The notes below the pieces were generated by a model. It worked only from the letters and a program-made list of their open reading frames with translations, was not told the origin of the DNA and searched no databases. From Bradyrhizobium hereditatis (GTDB lineage Bacteria; Pseudomonadota; Alphaproteobacteria; Rhizobiales; Xanthobacteraceae): 64,000 nucleotides of DNA. Positions within the stretch are counted from its first letter, which is position 1. Each line of letters starts with the position of its first letter. The translations under genes and the position numbers were made by a program. This document shows, in pieces, positions 1 to 9,864 of the stretch. The DNA is taken from positions 558,001 to 622,000 of the forward strand of contig NZ_JAGKJK010000001.1 of the NCBI RefSeq assembly GCF_020329435.1, given 5' to 3'.

Positions 1-1
1 C

Positions 2-496
2 AAGATCCGCGTGCCCGTCTCGCCGCTCTGGACCTCCATGTTCAAGGCGTTCGACGCGGCCCCCGCCTCGATCAATTTCAGCGAAGTTTACTCCGCGCTG
101 CAGACCAAGATCGTCGAGGGCCAGGAAAATCCGCTGGCGATCATATCGACCGCCAAACTGTACGAAGTGCAGAAGTTCTGTTCGTTGACGAACCACATGT
201 GGGACGGCTTCTGGTTCCTGGCGAACCGCCGCGCCTGGGAAAAGCTACCCGAGGATGTCAGGACCATCGTCGCCAAGAACATCAATGCGGCCGCCGTCAA
301 GGAACGCGAGGACGTCGCCAAGCTGAACGCCGGACTGCAACAGGAACTGGCTGGCAAGGGCCTGACCTTCAATCAGCCCAATGTCACGCCGTTCCGCGAC
401 AAGCTCCGCTCTGCCGGCTTCTACGCGGAATGGAAAGGTAAGTACGGCGACCAGGCCTGGGAGCTGCTCGAAAAGTCCGTCGGCAAGCTGTCGTAA
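2..496 (+). CDS. TRAP transporter receptor (DctP family), 5' truncated
   Basis: This is the C-terminal part, about 164 residues, of a periplasmic solute receptor of the TRAP (DctP/TAXI-like) class; the reading frame is open from the left window edge, so the start and signal peptide lie outside. Such receptors bind organic acids and deliver them to a QM permease. The C-terminal pattern, with aromatic residues in the ligand-shutting helix region (HMWDGFWFLANRRAW) followed by a long amphipathic helix, fits the family. A fused QM permease begins 100 bases downstream on the same strand, which supports the call. The substrate cannot be read from the sequence; the acyl-CoA ligase two genes on suggests a carboxylic acid, which is inference. 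Confidence 0.85.
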   Translation, partial: KIRVPVSPLWTSMFKAFDAAPASINFSEVYSALQTKIVEGQENPLAIISTAKLYEVQKFCSLTNHMWDGFWFLANRRAWEKLPEDVRTIVAKNINAAAVKEREDVAKLNAGLQQELAGKGLTFNQPNVTPFRDKLRSAGFYAEWKGKYGDQAWELLEKSVGKLS

Positions 497-596
497 CTGT
501 ATAGCGTTTTCGGTCGAAGCATGCCCTCGGACTTGATCCGTGGGTGGCTCCCGGTTCGCGTGAAGAAAGCGCATCAAGACAAGAAGTGCTGCCGTT

Positions 597-2495
597 ATGG
601 CTCATGCCGAGGTGAGTGAGAGCGTTAGCGGCGAGGTGGGTCAGCCCCCTCGCCGCGGCTCGTTGCTGGCGTCAATCGAGCACGCGCTGGGAATGCTGGT
701 CGAGATTCCGGCGGCGCTCCTGGTCATTGCCGAAATCGTCATTCTGTTTGCCGGCGTGGTGGCGCGCTATGCGCTGCATCAGCCGCTGATCTGGTCGGAC
801 GAGCTGGCCTCGATCCTGTTCCTGTGGCTCGCCATGCTCGGCGCCGCGGTCGCGTTCCGCCGCGCCGAACACATGCGGATGACGGCGGTGGTGGCCAACG
901 CCAAGCCCGCCATGCGTGCCTATCTCGATCTGGTGGCCACGGCAGCCGCGCTGGCGTTCCTGATCCTGATCGCCTGGCCAGCTTACGAATACGCCTACGA
1001 GGAAAGCTACATCACGACGCCGGCGCTGCAGATCACCAATGTCTGGCGCGCCGCAGCGCTGCCGGTCGGCATCGCCCTGATGACATTGTTTGCCCTCCTG
1101 CGGCTGGCCCGTTCGGCCAACGCAAAGACCGTGCTGGGCGCGGTTCTGTCGGTTGCACTTATCATCGGAACGTTCTGGCTGCTCCGGGAGGCGCTCAAGC
1201 CGCTCGGCAATCTCAATCTGATCGTCTTCTTTGTTGGCGTCGCCGGCTTCTGCGTGTTCGCCGGCGTGCCGATCGCGTTCGGCTTTGGGCTTGCGACGTA
1301 TGGCTATCTGGCGCTGACGACGGGCACGCCGCTGATGGTGCTGGTCGGTCGCATGGATGAGGGGATGAGTCACCTCATCTTGCTGTCGGTGCCCCTGTTC
1401 GTCTTCCTCGGTCTCTTGATCGAGATGACCGGCATGGCGCGCGCGATGGTGGCGTTCCTGGCAAGCCTGTTGGGGCATGTACGGGGTGGCCTGCATTACG
1501 TGCTGGTCGGCGCCATGTACTTGGTTTCAGGCATCTCGGGCTCGAAGGCTGCCGATATGGCCGCCGTGGCGCCGGTCCTGTTCCCGGAGATGAAGGCGCG
1601 GGGCGCCAAGCCGGGCGATCTCGTCGCCCTGCTCTCGGCCACCGGCGCGCAAACGGAAACCATTCCGCCGAGCCTGGTGCTGATCACAATCGGCTCGGTC
1701 ACCGGCGTTTCGATCGCAGCGTTGTTCACCGGCGGCCTGCTGCCCGGTCTGGTGTTGGCGCTCACGCTGTCGGCGCTGGTGTGGTGGCGCTATCGGAACG
1801 AGGATCTGCGGCACGTCACGCGGGCGAACGCCAGCGAGATCCTCCGCGCGTTTGCCATCGCCCTGCCCGCCATCGCGCTGCCATTCGTGATCCGCTACGC
1901 CGTCGTAGAAGGCATCGCGACCGCGACCGAGGTCTCCACCATCGGCATCGTCTACGCCTTCATCGTGGGCTATCTGGTTTACGGCCTCTTGATCTACCGC
2001 AATTTCGACTGGCGGCGCATCATGCCAATGTTGGTCGAGACCGCGTGCCTATCGGGCGCGATCCTGCTGATCATCGGTTGCGCCACCGGCATGGCCTGGG
2101 GCCTCACGCAGTCAGGCTTTTCGCGGACGCTGGCAGCCGCCATGACCGGCCTGCCCGGTGGCTCGGCGACTTTCATCGCAGTCTCGATCGTGGCCTTTGT
2201 GATCCTGGGCAGCGTGCTCGAGGGTATCCCGGCAATCGTGCTATTCGGGCCGCTGTTATTTCCGATCGCCCGGGCGGTCGGCGTTCACGAGGTCCATTAC
2301 GCGATGATCGTTATTCTCGCGATGGGTATCGGGCTATTCGCGCCGCCCTTCGGAGTGGGCTATTATGCGGCTTGCGCCATCGGACGCGTCGATCCGGCGG
2401 AGGGTATCCGGCCGATCTGGGGCTACCTGCTGGCGCTGATGGTCGGCCTGATCATCGTGGCGATCTTCCCGTGGATTTCCATCGGGTTCTTGTAG
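597..2495 (+). CDS. TRAP transporter permease, fused small (DctQ) and large (DctM) subunits
   Basis: A 632-residue inner-membrane protein that should use an ion gradient to import the solute captured by the receptor upstream. Residues about 25-200 form four membrane segments of the DctQ type (with the WSDE...LFLWLAMLGAAVAFR pattern), and residues about 205-632 form the many-segment DctM domain. DctQ and DctM are separate genes in classical systems, but the fused form is common. The start at 597 is the first ATG after the receptor gene and leaves a short charged N-terminal tail; its ribosome site is weak. The acyl-CoA ligase gene follows after 29 bases, so the three genes probably form one operon. 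Confidence 0.92.
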   Translation: MAHAEVSESVSGEVGQPPRRGSLLASIEHALGMLVEIPAALLVIAEIVILFAGVVARYALHQPLIWSDELASILFLWLAMLGAAVAFRRAEHMRMTAVVANAKPAMRAYLDLVATAAALAFLILIAWPAYEYAYEESYITTPALQITNVWRAAALPVGIALMTLFALLRLARSANAKTVLGAVLSVALIIGTFWLLREALKPLGNLNLIVFFVGVAGFCVFAGVPIAFGFGLATYGYLALTTGTPLMVLVGRMDEGMSHLILLSVPLFVFLGLLIEMTGMARAMVAFLASLLGHVRGGLHYVLVGAMYLVSGISGSKAADMAAVAPVLFPEMKARGAKPGDLVALLSATGAQTETIPPSLVLITIGSVTGVSIAALFTGGLLPGLVLALTLSALVWWRYRNEDLRHVTRANASEILRAFAIALPAIALPFVIRYAVVEGIATATEVSTIGIVYAFIVGYLVYGLLIYRNFDWRRIMPMLVETACLSGAILLIIGCATGMAWGLTQSGFSRTLAAAMTGLPGGSATFIAVSIVAFVILGSVLEGIPAIVLFGPLLFPIARAVGVHEVHYAMIVILAMGIGLFAPPFGVGYYAACAIGRVDPAEGIRPIWGYLLALMVGLIIVAIFPWISIGFL

Positions 2496-2524
2496 AGTCA
2501 AATTTTTCAGATGGGACAAAGCCG

Positions 2525-4174
2525 ATGAGCGCAGCCCAGAACCAGTATTCCATCGGATTGGACAAGACGCCGGCCAATTACGTGCCGCTGACGCCGCTAA
2601 GCTTTCTGGCGCGCAGCGCCGCCGTCTATCCCGATCTCGTCAGCACCGTCTATGAAGGCCGCAGCTTCACCTGGGCCGAGACTAATGCGCGGTGCCGGCG
2701 CTTTGCGTCCTGGCTCGCCGGACGGGGCATTGGCATCGGCGACACGGTCGCGGCGATGCTGCCAAATGTTCCGGCCATGAACGAAGTGCACTTTGCCGTG
2801 CCGATGGCGGGCGCGGTGCTGAACGCGCTGAATATCCGGCTCGATGCGCCTTCGATTGCCTTCCAGCTCGATCATGGTGGCGCCAAGATCATCCTTGTCG
2901 ACCCTGAATTTGCTGGCGTGATCGCGGAAGCAATGACGCTGATGAAGGGGCCAAAGCCCTTCGTCGTTGATGTCGACGATGCGATGTTTGCCGGCGGCAA
3001 GCGGATCGGTGAAATCGAATATGAGGCGGCGGTCGCGGCGGGCGATCCGACCTTCGTTGCGAGGCTGCCGAGCGATGAATGGGACGCGATTGCCCTGAGC
3101 TATACTTCCGGCACCACGGGCAACCCCAAGGGCGTCGTCACCCATCACCGCGGCGCTTATCTCAACGCCGTCAGTAATATTCTGGCCGGCAATCTCGGCC
3201 AGCATCCGGTGTATCTGTGGACGCTGCCGATGTTCCACTGCAACGGCTGGTGCTTTCCGTGGACGGTCGCGGCCTCTGCCGGCATCAATGTCTGCCTGCG
3301 CAAGGTCGATCCGGCCAAGATCTTTGAGCTGATCTCCAAACACGGCGTCACCCACATGTGCGGCGCGCCGATCGTCTATAACACGCTGATCAACGCGCCC
3401 GGCGCGCCCAAGGGCGAGGCCGCGCGGCCCGTGGTCGGATTGATTGCGGGCGCTGCGCCCCCGGTAGCAGTCCTAGAGGGTGCCGAGAGTATCGGCATCA
3501 AGCTGACGCATGTGTATGGCCTGACGGAAGTCTACGGCCCCGCCTCCGTCTGTGCCGAGCAACCGGGTTGGGACGAATTGCCCGCCGACCAGCGCGCGCA
3601 GATGAAGCGCCGGCAGGGCGTGCCCTACCCGCTGGAGGAAGCCGTCACGGTGCTCGACCCCGAGACCATGCAAGAGGTGCCGCGCGACGGGGAAACCATC
3701 GGCGAGGTCATGTTCCGCGGCAATATCGTGATGAAGGGCTACCTGAAGAACGAGAAGGCGACGCAGGAAGCCTTTGCCGGCGGCTGGTTTCACACCGGTG
3801 ATCTCGGCGTGCTCGACGAGCACGGCTATATCATCATCAAGGACCGCTCCAAGGACATCATCATCTCCGGCGGCGAGAACATCTCCTCCGTCGAGGTCGA
3901 GGACGTCCTCTACAAGCACCCTGCCGTGCTGTTCGCGGCCGTCGTCGCAAAGCCCGATTCCAAATGGGGCGAAGTGCCTTGCGCCTTTGTCGAGTTGAAG
4001 GAAGGCGCCACGGCGACGGAGGCCGAGATCATCGCCTTCTGCCGCAGCCACATGTCCGGCTTCAAGACGCCCAAGGCCGTCGTGTTTGGCCCGATCCCGA
4101 AGACCTCCACCGGCAAAATCCAGAAGTTCATGCTGCGCAATCAGGTGGAGTCGGCGAAGGCGATTTCGGCGTAG
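2525..4174 (+). CDS. Acyl-CoA synthetase (AMP-forming ligase)
   Basis: A 549-residue member of the AMP-binding adenylate-forming family, which activates a carboxylic acid with ATP and then transfers it to CoA in the cytoplasm. The phosphate-binding motif YTSGTTGNPKGVV is near residue 192. The family motifs GLTEVYGP, the WFHTGDLG aspartate region and the C-terminal KTSTGKIQKF lysine loop are all present, so the enzyme should be active. The open frame extends far upstream inside the permease, but the ATG at 2525 gives the normal family length. Its position behind a TRAP transporter suggests that it activates the imported acid. It resembles medium-chain or dicarboxylate ligases; the exact substrate is not readable. 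Confidence 0.92.
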   Translation: MSAAQNQYSIGLDKTPANYVPLTPLSFLARSAAVYPDLVSTVYEGRSFTWAETNARCRRFASWLAGRGIGIGDTVAAMLPNVPAMNEVHFAVPMAGAVLNALNIRLDAPSIAFQLDHGGAKIILVDPEFAGVIAEAMTLMKGPKPFVVDVDDAMFAGGKRIGEIEYEAAVAAGDPTFVARLPSDEWDAIALSYTSGTTGNPKGVVTHHRGAYLNAVSNILAGNLGQHPVYLWTLPMFHCNGWCFPWTVAASAGINVCLRKVDPAKIFELISKHGVTHMCGAPIVYNTLINAPGAPKGEAARPVVGLIAGAAPPVAVLEGAESIGIKLTHVYGLTEVYGPASVCAEQPGWDELPADQRAQMKRRQGVPYPLEEAVTVLDPETMQEVPRDGETIGEVMFRGNIVMKGYLKNEKATQEAFAGGWFHTGDLGVLDEHGYIIIKDRSKDIIISGGENISSVEVEDVLYKHPAVLFAAVVAKPDSKWGEVPCAFVELKEGATATEAEIIAFCRSHMSGFKTPKAVVFGPIPKTSTGKIQKFMLRNQVESAKAISA

Positions 4175-4186
4175 TCCGCTCGCCAC

Positions 4187-4340
4187 CATCATTGCGAGCC
4201 GACGGGTCGCGCGAATGCGCGCCCGATGACAGGCTCCGCGAAGCAATCCATCGCGCCGCTGGCGCAAGAGGAGAGATGGATTGCTTCGTCGCTTACGCTC
4301 CCTTGCGCAAACGCATCGCGTTTGTCGCAGGCAATGACGA
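4187..4340. repeat. Palindromic intergenic repeat of Bradyrhizobium type
   Basis: The gap after the ligase gene holds a nested inverted repeat. The inner arms are CGAAGCAATCCATC (4239-4252) and GATGGATTGCTTCG (4275-4288); the outer arms are CATTGC (4190-4195) and GCAATG (4331-4336). This matches from memory a very common intergenic repeat in Bradyrhizobium genomes (cattgcgagc...gcgaagcaatccat). It could fold as a long hairpin at the transcript end; no gene is visible in it. Confidence 0.75.
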
Positions 4341-4367
4341 TCTGACAGACCTTTGTCTCTACGGCTG

Positions 4368-5000
4368 CTAAGCCTGCTCTCCTTTGACCGGCGGGTAGTA
4401 CTGCGGCGCTTCGGTTCGCTCGTACATCCCGTAATCACGCATCACTTCGAAGACGCGAAAGTACTGGGTTGTTGGATCGGCAAACAGACGGGGGCCGAAT
4501 TCAACGCCGGCTCGATCATCCGGCAAGTCGACGAGATGCGCAAAATTCCCATCGCGATAGACGCTCGCGAAAGCGTCACGACGCCATTCGGTCTCGGTCG
4601 GTAGCGTGGCATGTCTCGATTCCGAGACGAGGACATAGGTCGGTTTGCGGCGTGCTGGATCGTTGTAGGGCGTGCGCCGCTCGGGCTGCCAGACCGGCTG
4701 ACCGGGTCGTGCTTCGTGGATGACTTGAGCAACGCGGATGCGATAGTCCGAAAAGACTCGCTGACGGCCGATGGTCTGGACATCATGATGGCGGGCGTGG
4801 ACCCGCCAAGCCGTCAAGGCCCCCTCGTCCTGCCAGATCTGATAAGAGAGCAGCAGGTTCTCACGCGTCAAACTTCTGAAGCGATCGATGAAGAGGCAGC
4901 CACCCATCGCCTCAAGGTCGGGTTTCAGTGAGGCCGCAAGATCTAGATACTGATTGCGGTGCCCGGGCCGTGTCTGGACTTCAAAGAACAGGCCAATCAT
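4368..5000 (-). CDS. Antibiotic biosynthesis monooxygenase (ABM)-fold protein
   Basis: A 210-residue cytoplasmic protein whose first half (residues about 1-100) fits the dimeric ferredoxin-like ABM/NIPSNAP fold: MIGLFFEVQTRPGHR, then a helix, then LLSYQIWQDEGALTAW. The second half is less recognisable and rich in aromatic and acidic residues. The start is placed at 5000 because a clear GGAGGGAAC ribosome site precedes that ATG, although the frame is open further upstream. ABM domains range from true monooxygenases to small-molecule-binding or stress proteins, so no reaction is claimed. It stands alone between a repeat and the MBL gene. Confidence 0.65.
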   Translation of the reverse strand: MIGLFFEVQTRPGHRNQYLDLAASLKPDLEAMGGCLFIDRFRSLTRENLLLSYQIWQDEGALTAWRVHARHHDVQTIGRQRVFSDYRIRVAQVIHEARPGQPVWQPERRTPYNDPARRKPTYVLVSESRHATLPTETEWRRDAFASVYRDGNFAHLVDLPDDRAGVEFGPRLFADPTTQYFRVFEVMRDYGMYERTEAPQYYPPVKGEQA

Positions 5001-5173
5001 CGAAGTTCCCTCCGCAGTCCGCGATCGGATGAGCGATGCGTGACCGACCCTGCTCTGGGTTCTCAAGCGCCAGCTTGATCCTCTCATAGGCCGGTATGTG
5101 GCCCGGTGAAAGGCCCCACCGGGGTGTCTTTTAGTCGACAATGTGCGGCGGCAGGGATTCCGCGCTGCGGACC

Positions 5174-5971
5174 CTAACCGAGCTCCAGCCGCATCCCGTC
5201 ATAGGCCGGGATCACCCCTGCCGGCAGACTCTGCCGCAGCACCTCGTAGTCGAGGTCGGAGTGCATGTTGGTGATAACGGCGCGCTTCGGCTTGAAGCGC
5301 TCGATCCAGCTAAGCGCGTCGTTGACGCTGAAATGGCTGGGGTGACCGGCATAGCGCAGCCCGTCGACGATCCAGAGGTCGAGATTTTCCAGCGCCGGCC
5401 AGCTCTCCTCGGGAATGTCGTGGAGGTCGGGCGTGTAGGCGGCGTTTCCAATGCGGAAGCCAAGCGCGGGTATCTTGCCGTGGTGAACCAGGAAGGCGGA
5501 TAGCCTCACCGGGCCGCCCTTCCCTTCTGTTACATGACTCTCGCCCGCCTCGATCGAATGGCGCGTCAGGATCGGCGGGTAGTCGCTGCCTTCCGGCGAG
5601 ATGAAGCAATAAGAGAACCGCGCCATGATGTCCTTGGCGGTCGACTGGTTGAAGTAGACCGGAATGCGCCGGCGCTGGTGCAGCACGACCGAACGGAGAT
5701 CATCGATGCCGTGGGTCTGGTCGGCGTGCTCATGCGTCAGGTACACCGCGTCGATGTGATCGACCTCGGCGTCGATCAACTGTTCGCGTAGATCGGGCGA
5801 GGTATCGATCACGATCCGCGTGGTGCCATGCGCGCCATTGCGTTCGACCAGCAACGAGCAGCGACGGCGGCGGTTCTTGGGATTTTTGGGATCGCAGGCG
5901 CCCCAGCCGAGCGCCGGGCGCGGCACGCCGGCCGAGGAGCCGCAGCCGAGAATCGTCAGCGTCACCGTCAT
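5174..5971 (-). CDS. MBL-fold metal-dependent hydrolase (PhnP-like)
   Basis: A 265-residue metallo-beta-lactamase-fold hydrolase. The metal-binding HxHxD motif is at residues 80-84 (THEHADQTHG), and further family histidines occur in the HHGK, HSD and SDLDYE regions. The N-terminal LGCGSSAGVPR motif is typical of the PhnP/YfhI branch, which opens cyclic phosphates or acts as a phosphodiesterase. The start codon overlaps the tatD stop by four bases (ATGA), so it is translationally coupled to tatD and belongs to the leftward dac-tmk-holB-metG-tatD series. The substrate in the cell is unknown; this gene very often follows tatD in related bacteria. Confidence 0.88.
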   Translation of the reverse strand: MTVTLTILGCGSSAGVPRPALGWGACDPKNPKNRRRRCSLLVERNGAHGTTRIVIDTSPDLREQLIDAEVDHIDAVYLTHEHADQTHGIDDLRSVVLHQRRRIPVYFNQSTAKDIMARFSYCFISPEGSDYPPILTRHSIEAGESHVTEGKGGPVRLSAFLVHHGKIPALGFRIGNAAYTPDLHDIPEESWPALENLDLWIVDGLRYAGHPSHFSVNDALSWIERFKPKRAVITNMHSDLDYEVLRQSLPAGVIPAYDGMRLELG

Positions 5972-6759
5972 GCCGCAACCTTCGGCGCCGGCACTTTTGA
6001 GAACAGGCGGAAGAAGTTTTCAGTGGTTTGCCGCGCTATCTCTTCGAACGAAACGCCGCGCGTTTCCGCCAGAACTTTTGCGACTTCGACCACGTAGGAT
6101 GGCTCGTTGCGCTTGCCGCGAAACTTGCCTGGCGCCAGATACGGCGCGTCGGTCTCGACCATGATGCGGTCGGCAGGGAGTTCAGCGGCGAGTTCGCGCA
6201 GCGCCTCGGACTTCTTGAAGGTCAAAATGCCCGTGAACGAGATCGACAGACCCAAATCGATCGCCTTCATCGCCAGTTCGCGCCCGCCGGTGTAGCAATG
6301 CAGCACCGCGCGGAACGGCCCTTTTGCTACCTCGTCCTCGAGGATGCGACGGCAATCGTCATCCGCCTCGCGGGTATGGATCACGAGCGGTAGGCCGGTT
6401 TCGCGCGCCGCCGCGATATGCGCACGAAAGCCACGCTCCTGCGCCTCGCGCGAGCCGTGCTGGTAGAAATAGTCGAGCCCCGCCTCGCCGAGCGCTACCA
6501 CCTTCGGATGCTTCGTCAGCTCGATCAGCTCGCTCGCGGGGATGCCATCTTCCTCATCGGCATGATGTGGATGGGTGCCAACCGAGCAATAGACGTTGGG
6601 AAACCGCTCGACGATGGCAAGCAGACCGCCGAGCCGCCTGACCCGGGTCGAGATCGTGACGATACGGCCGATACCAGCCGTCTCGGCGCGCGCGACGATG
6701 CCGTCGAGATCCTCGGCAAAATCAGGAAAGTCGAGATGGCAGTGACTGTCGACGAGCAT
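5968..6759 (-). CDS. tatD: TatD-family metal-dependent DNase
   Basis: A 263-residue TIM-barrel metallohydrolase of the TatD family, associated with 3'-5' DNase and DNA-repair activity. The metal ligands are visible in order: HCH near the start (DSHCHLD), GEAGLDY, HTRE, LHCYTG and the final ETDAPYL. The ATG at 6759 matches where family members begin. An in-frame TTG at 6777 overlaps the metG stop and has a better purine-rich ribosome site (AAAGG), so translation could start there and add six residues. It is coupled to the MBL gene by an ATGA overlap. Confidence 0.92.
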   Translation of the reverse strand: MLVDSHCHLDFPDFAEDLDGIVARAETAGIGRIVTISTRVRRLGGLLAIVERFPNVYCSVGTHPHHADEEDGIPASELIELTKHPKVVALGEAGLDYFYQHGSREAQERGFRAHIAAARETGLPLVIHTREADDDCRRILEDEVAKGPFRAVLHCYTGGRELAMKAIDLGLSISFTGILTFKKSEALRELAAELPADRIMVETDAPYLAPGKFRGKRNEPSYVVEVAKVLAETRGVSFEEIARQTTENFFRLFSKVPAPKVAA

Positions 6760-6773
6760 GGCTTGCAAACGGC

Positions 6774-8774
6774 TCAATCGGCCTTTGGTTCGACATAGCG
6801 CGGAAATACCCCGACCGGCGGCGGCAGCGTCGTGCCGGGCTTGATTCGCGTGGCGATCGCCGCGAAGTTGCGCGCTTCCTTCTCATCGGAAATGCCGAGA
6901 CTGTCGAGTAGCTTGCTTGAGGCGTCCGGCATAGCCGGTTGCGTCAGGATGGCGACCTGACGCACCACTTCGGCGGTGACGTACAGCACGGTCTTCTGCC
7001 GCGCAGGATCGGTCTTGGCCAACGCCCAAGGCGCCTCGCCGGCGAAATAGCGGTTGGCTTCAGCGACCACGGCCCACACGGCATTCAGCCATTGATGGAT
7101 CTGCTGCGTCTCCATCGCGGTACGCGAGATCTCCAGCATGCCGTCCGCCTGCGCGAGGATTGCCTTGTCGTTGTCGGAGAACTCGCCGGGCTCCGGCAGC
7201 ACGCCGCCAAGCTGCTTGGCGATCATCGATAGCGAGCGTTGCGCCAGATTACCGAGATCATTGGCGAGGTCGGCGTTGATGCGCGCGACAATGGCTTCGT
7301 GGTTATAGCTGCCATCCTGTCCGAACGGCACCTCGCGCAGGAAGAAGTACCGCATCTGGTCGACGCCATATTGATCGGCCAGATTGAAGGGGTCGACGAC
7401 ATTGCCGACAGATTTCGACATCTTCTCGCCCCTGTTGAACAGGAAGCCGTGCGCATAGACGCGCTTCTGCACAGGGATGCCCGCCGACATCAGGAACGCC
7501 GGCCAGTACACCGCGTGGAAGCGAATGATATCCTTGCCGATGATGTGCACGTCCGCCGGCCAGTAGCGCCAGTTCGGATTGTTTTCGTCGGGGAAACCGA
7601 CGCCGGTGATGTAGTTGGTCAGGGCATCGACCCAGACATACATCACGTGCTCGGGATCGTTGGGCACCTTGACGCCCCAGTCGAACGTCGTGCGCGAGAT
7701 TGACAGATCCTTCAGCCCGCTTTTGACGAAACTGATAACTTCGTTGCGGCGCGAATCCGGCCCGATGAAATTCGGCTGGCTCTCGTAAAGCTCCAGCAGG
7801 CGGTCCTGATAGGCCGACAGGCGGAAGAAATAGCTCTTCTCCTCGACCCACTCGACCGGCGTGCCCTGCGGGCCCCGGCGCACATTGTCCTCGCCGAGGA
7901 CGGTTTCCTCCTCGGCGTAATAGGCCTCGTCGCGCACCGAATACCAGCCGGAATAGGTATCGATGTAGATGTCGCCGTTCTCCTGCATCCGATTCCAGAC
8001 CACCTGAACCGAACGATGGTGGTCAGGCTCCGTGGTGCGGATGAAGCGGTCGAACGACACGTTGAGACGCTCGTCCATCTCCTTGAAACGGCCGGCATTG
8101 CGCGCAGCTAGATCAGCGACGCTCATTCCTTCAGCATCAGCGGTCTGCACCATCTTCAGGCCGTGCTCGTCGGTGCCGGTTAAGAAAAACACGTCCTTGC
8201 CGTTGAGCCGCTGAAACCGCGCCAGCGCGTCGGTCGCGATCGCCTCATAGGCATGGCCGATATGCGGGATGCCGTTCGGATAGGCGATCGCGGTGGTAAT
8301 GAAATAGGTGTTGCGCTCGGCAGCAACTGCCGGCGCAGCCGCGGGAGCTGGCGCTGTGCTCGGTGGAGCTGCCTTCGGAGTTTCTGCCGCGGGCGTCGCC
8401 TGCACCTCAGGATTTGCTTCGAGCGCTACGGCACGTTTCTTTGATGCGGCTTTCTCTGCCGGCTTTTCCGCCGATTTCCCGGCAGGTGCCGTGTCGGCAG
8501 GTGTCTTACTGAAAGATGCCTCATTGGCAGATGGCTTGGCCGCTTTCTTTGTGACCTTCTTCGCTGCATTCTTCGGTGCTTTTTTCGCGACCTTGCTGGC
8601 AGACTTCTTCGAGGCCTTGCCACCCTTCTTCGCGCCGCGCTTGCTCTTGGTCGCGCTACTTTTGGTCGCTCGCTTTTTCGCAGCAGCTTTCTTGCCGGCG
8701 CGCACGGGTGGCGATTTGCGAACCTTCTTCGCCTTGCGCTTTTTCGAAGCTTTCTTTCCAGCCTTCGCCACCAT
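6774..8774 (-). CDS. metG: Methionyl-tRNA synthetase with lysine-rich N-terminal extension
   Basis: A 666-residue class I synthetase that charges tRNA-Met. The ATP-binding HIGH motif is at residues 171-174 and KMSKS at about 451-455. The insert that carries zinc cysteines in many MetRS enzymes has none here ([13 protein letters not shown] replaces the cysteine pairs), so it appears to be a zinc-free form. Residues 1 to about 153 are an extra tail: first rich in Lys/Ala with repeated KK and KKA units, then rich in Ala/Pro. The catalytic core only starts near residue 154. The start at 8774 has an AAAGGA ribosome site. Downstream genes are tatD and the MBL hydrolase; upstream is holB. Confidence 0.95.
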   Translation of the reverse strand: MVAKAGKKASKKRKAKKVRKSPPVRAGKKAAAKKRATKSSATKSKRGAKKGGKASKKSASKVAKKAPKNAAKKVTKKAAKPSANEASFSKTPADTAPAGKSAEKPAEKAASKKRAVALEANPEVQATPAAETPKAAPPSTAPAPAAAPAVAAERNTYFITTAIAYPNGIPHIGHAYEAIATDALARFQRLNGKDVFFLTGTDEHGLKMVQTADAEGMSVADLAARNAGRFKEMDERLNVSFDRFIRTTEPDHHRSVQVVWNRMQENGDIYIDTYSGWYSVRDEAYYAEEETVLGEDNVRRGPQGTPVEWVEEKSYFFRLSAYQDRLLELYESQPNFIGPDSRRNEVISFVKSGLKDLSISRTTFDWGVKVPNDPEHVMYVWVDALTNYITGVGFPDENNPNWRYWPADVHIIGKDIIRFHAVYWPAFLMSAGIPVQKRVYAHGFLFNRGEKMSKSVGNVVDPFNLADQYGVDQMRYFFLREVPFGQDGSYNHEAIVARINADLANDLGNLAQRSLSMIAKQLGGVLPEPGEFSDNDKAILAQADGMLEISRTAMETQQIHQWLNAVWAVVAEANRYFAGEAPWALAKTDPARQKTVLYVTAEVVRQVAILTQPAMPDASSKLLDSLGISDEKEARNFAAIATRIKPGTTLPPPVGVFPRYVEPKAD

Positions 8775-8823
8775 GGATTCCTTTATATGTCGAAAATTGT
8801 CGGGATTGTTGTCGGACGGAGCG

Positions 8824-9864
8824 TTACCGCGTTGCTTCCGCGAGCATTCCGAACACCGAGAAAACCAGCGGTTTTCGCTCCAGATTGTAGGCTTCGGTGT
8901 CGCGCGCGGCGCTGATGATCTTTTCCCATACCTCCGCCAACCGTGCAAGGCGGGGCAGGTTCGCGTTGGCGTCCCCAGCGCGCAGCTTTTCACCGATCCA
9001 GCGATCGATGCCGTCGATGAAAGCAGCCAGCGCCACCCGGTCACTGGTGCCGAGCGCATCGCCGAGCGCGTGCAGCTCGCGGGGGTCGACCTGCGGCAAC
9101 CTCGCCAGCAGCGCCGCAGTTCGCTGCTGCAGCTTCAGTGCGTCGCCGCCGAGCAGCGTCAGCGCGCGGGACACGCTCCCCTCGGCGGCGTAGGCGGCTT
9201 CCGAGAGTGCCGGATCGTCGGCTGCAATATCAGCGGCCCGCGCCGCCGCGCGAATGACGTCGTCGGTTGCGAGCGGCCTCAGCGGTAGCTTGCGGCAGCG
9301 GGACAGGATCGTCGGCAAGGCCCGTGCCGGTGAATGGCTGACGAGAAGGAACAACGATCGTAGCGGCGGCTCCTCGAGGATCTTGAGCAGCGCATTGGCG
9401 GCGTTCGGATTGAGCTCGTCGACGGTATCGACAATGCAGACACGCCAGCCGTCCACCGCCGCGGTTGAGCCGAAGAACGAAATCGTCTCCCGCGTGTCGT
9501 CGACGGTGATCACGGTTCGCATCACGCCGCGATCGTTGAGACCGCGCTCCAGGACGAGCAGTCCGCCATGCGCGCCGGCAGTGATCTGGCGCGCGACGGG
9601 ATTGTCCGCATCGATCGCAAGCGTCTCGGCACCCTGCACCGCAGGCGATTCCGGCCTGGCATTGGCGAGCACGAAACGGGCCATGCGATAGGCGAGTGTC
9701 GCCTTGCCGATGCCTTGCGGGCCGCCGATCAGCCAGGCATGCGGAATGCGCCCGCTGCGATAGGCATTGAGCAGTGCCGTCTCCGCATCGCTGTGGCCGA
9801 ACAGATCGGCCGTATCGCGAGGATGCCTGACCGCAACCTCCTGCTCGGTCTTGCGTGCACTCAT
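8824..9864 (-). CDS. holB: DNA polymerase III subunit delta prime
   Basis: A 346-residue clamp-loader subunit of the AAA+ superfamily, which helps load the beta clamp during replication. The P-loop [10 protein letters not shown] is at residues 47-56, and the sensor region [11 protein letters not shown] and the SRC motif (ILSRCRK) are clear. The zinc-binding cysteine cluster of the E. coli protein is not evident. The start overlaps the tmk stop by four bases, giving the tmk-holB-metG-tatD order that is standard in alphaproteobacteria. The start ATG at 9864 leaves the usual short leader before the RFG-like LFGHSDAE segment. Confidence 0.93.
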   Translation of the reverse strand: MSARKTEQEVAVRHPRDTADLFGHSDAETALLNAYRSGRIPHAWLIGGPQGIGKATLAYRMARFVLANARPESPAVQGAETLAIDADNPVARQITAGAHGGLLVLERGLNDRGVMRTVITVDDTRETISFFGSTAAVDGWRVCIVDTVDELNPNAANALLKILEEPPLRSLFLLVSHSPARALPTILSRCRKLPLRPLATDDVIRAAARAADIAADDPALSEAAYAAEGSVSRALTLLGGDALKLQQRTAALLARLPQVDPRELHALGDALGTSDRVALAAFIDGIDRWIGEKLRAGDANANLPRLARLAEVWEKIISAARDTEAYNLERKPLVFSVFGMLAEATR

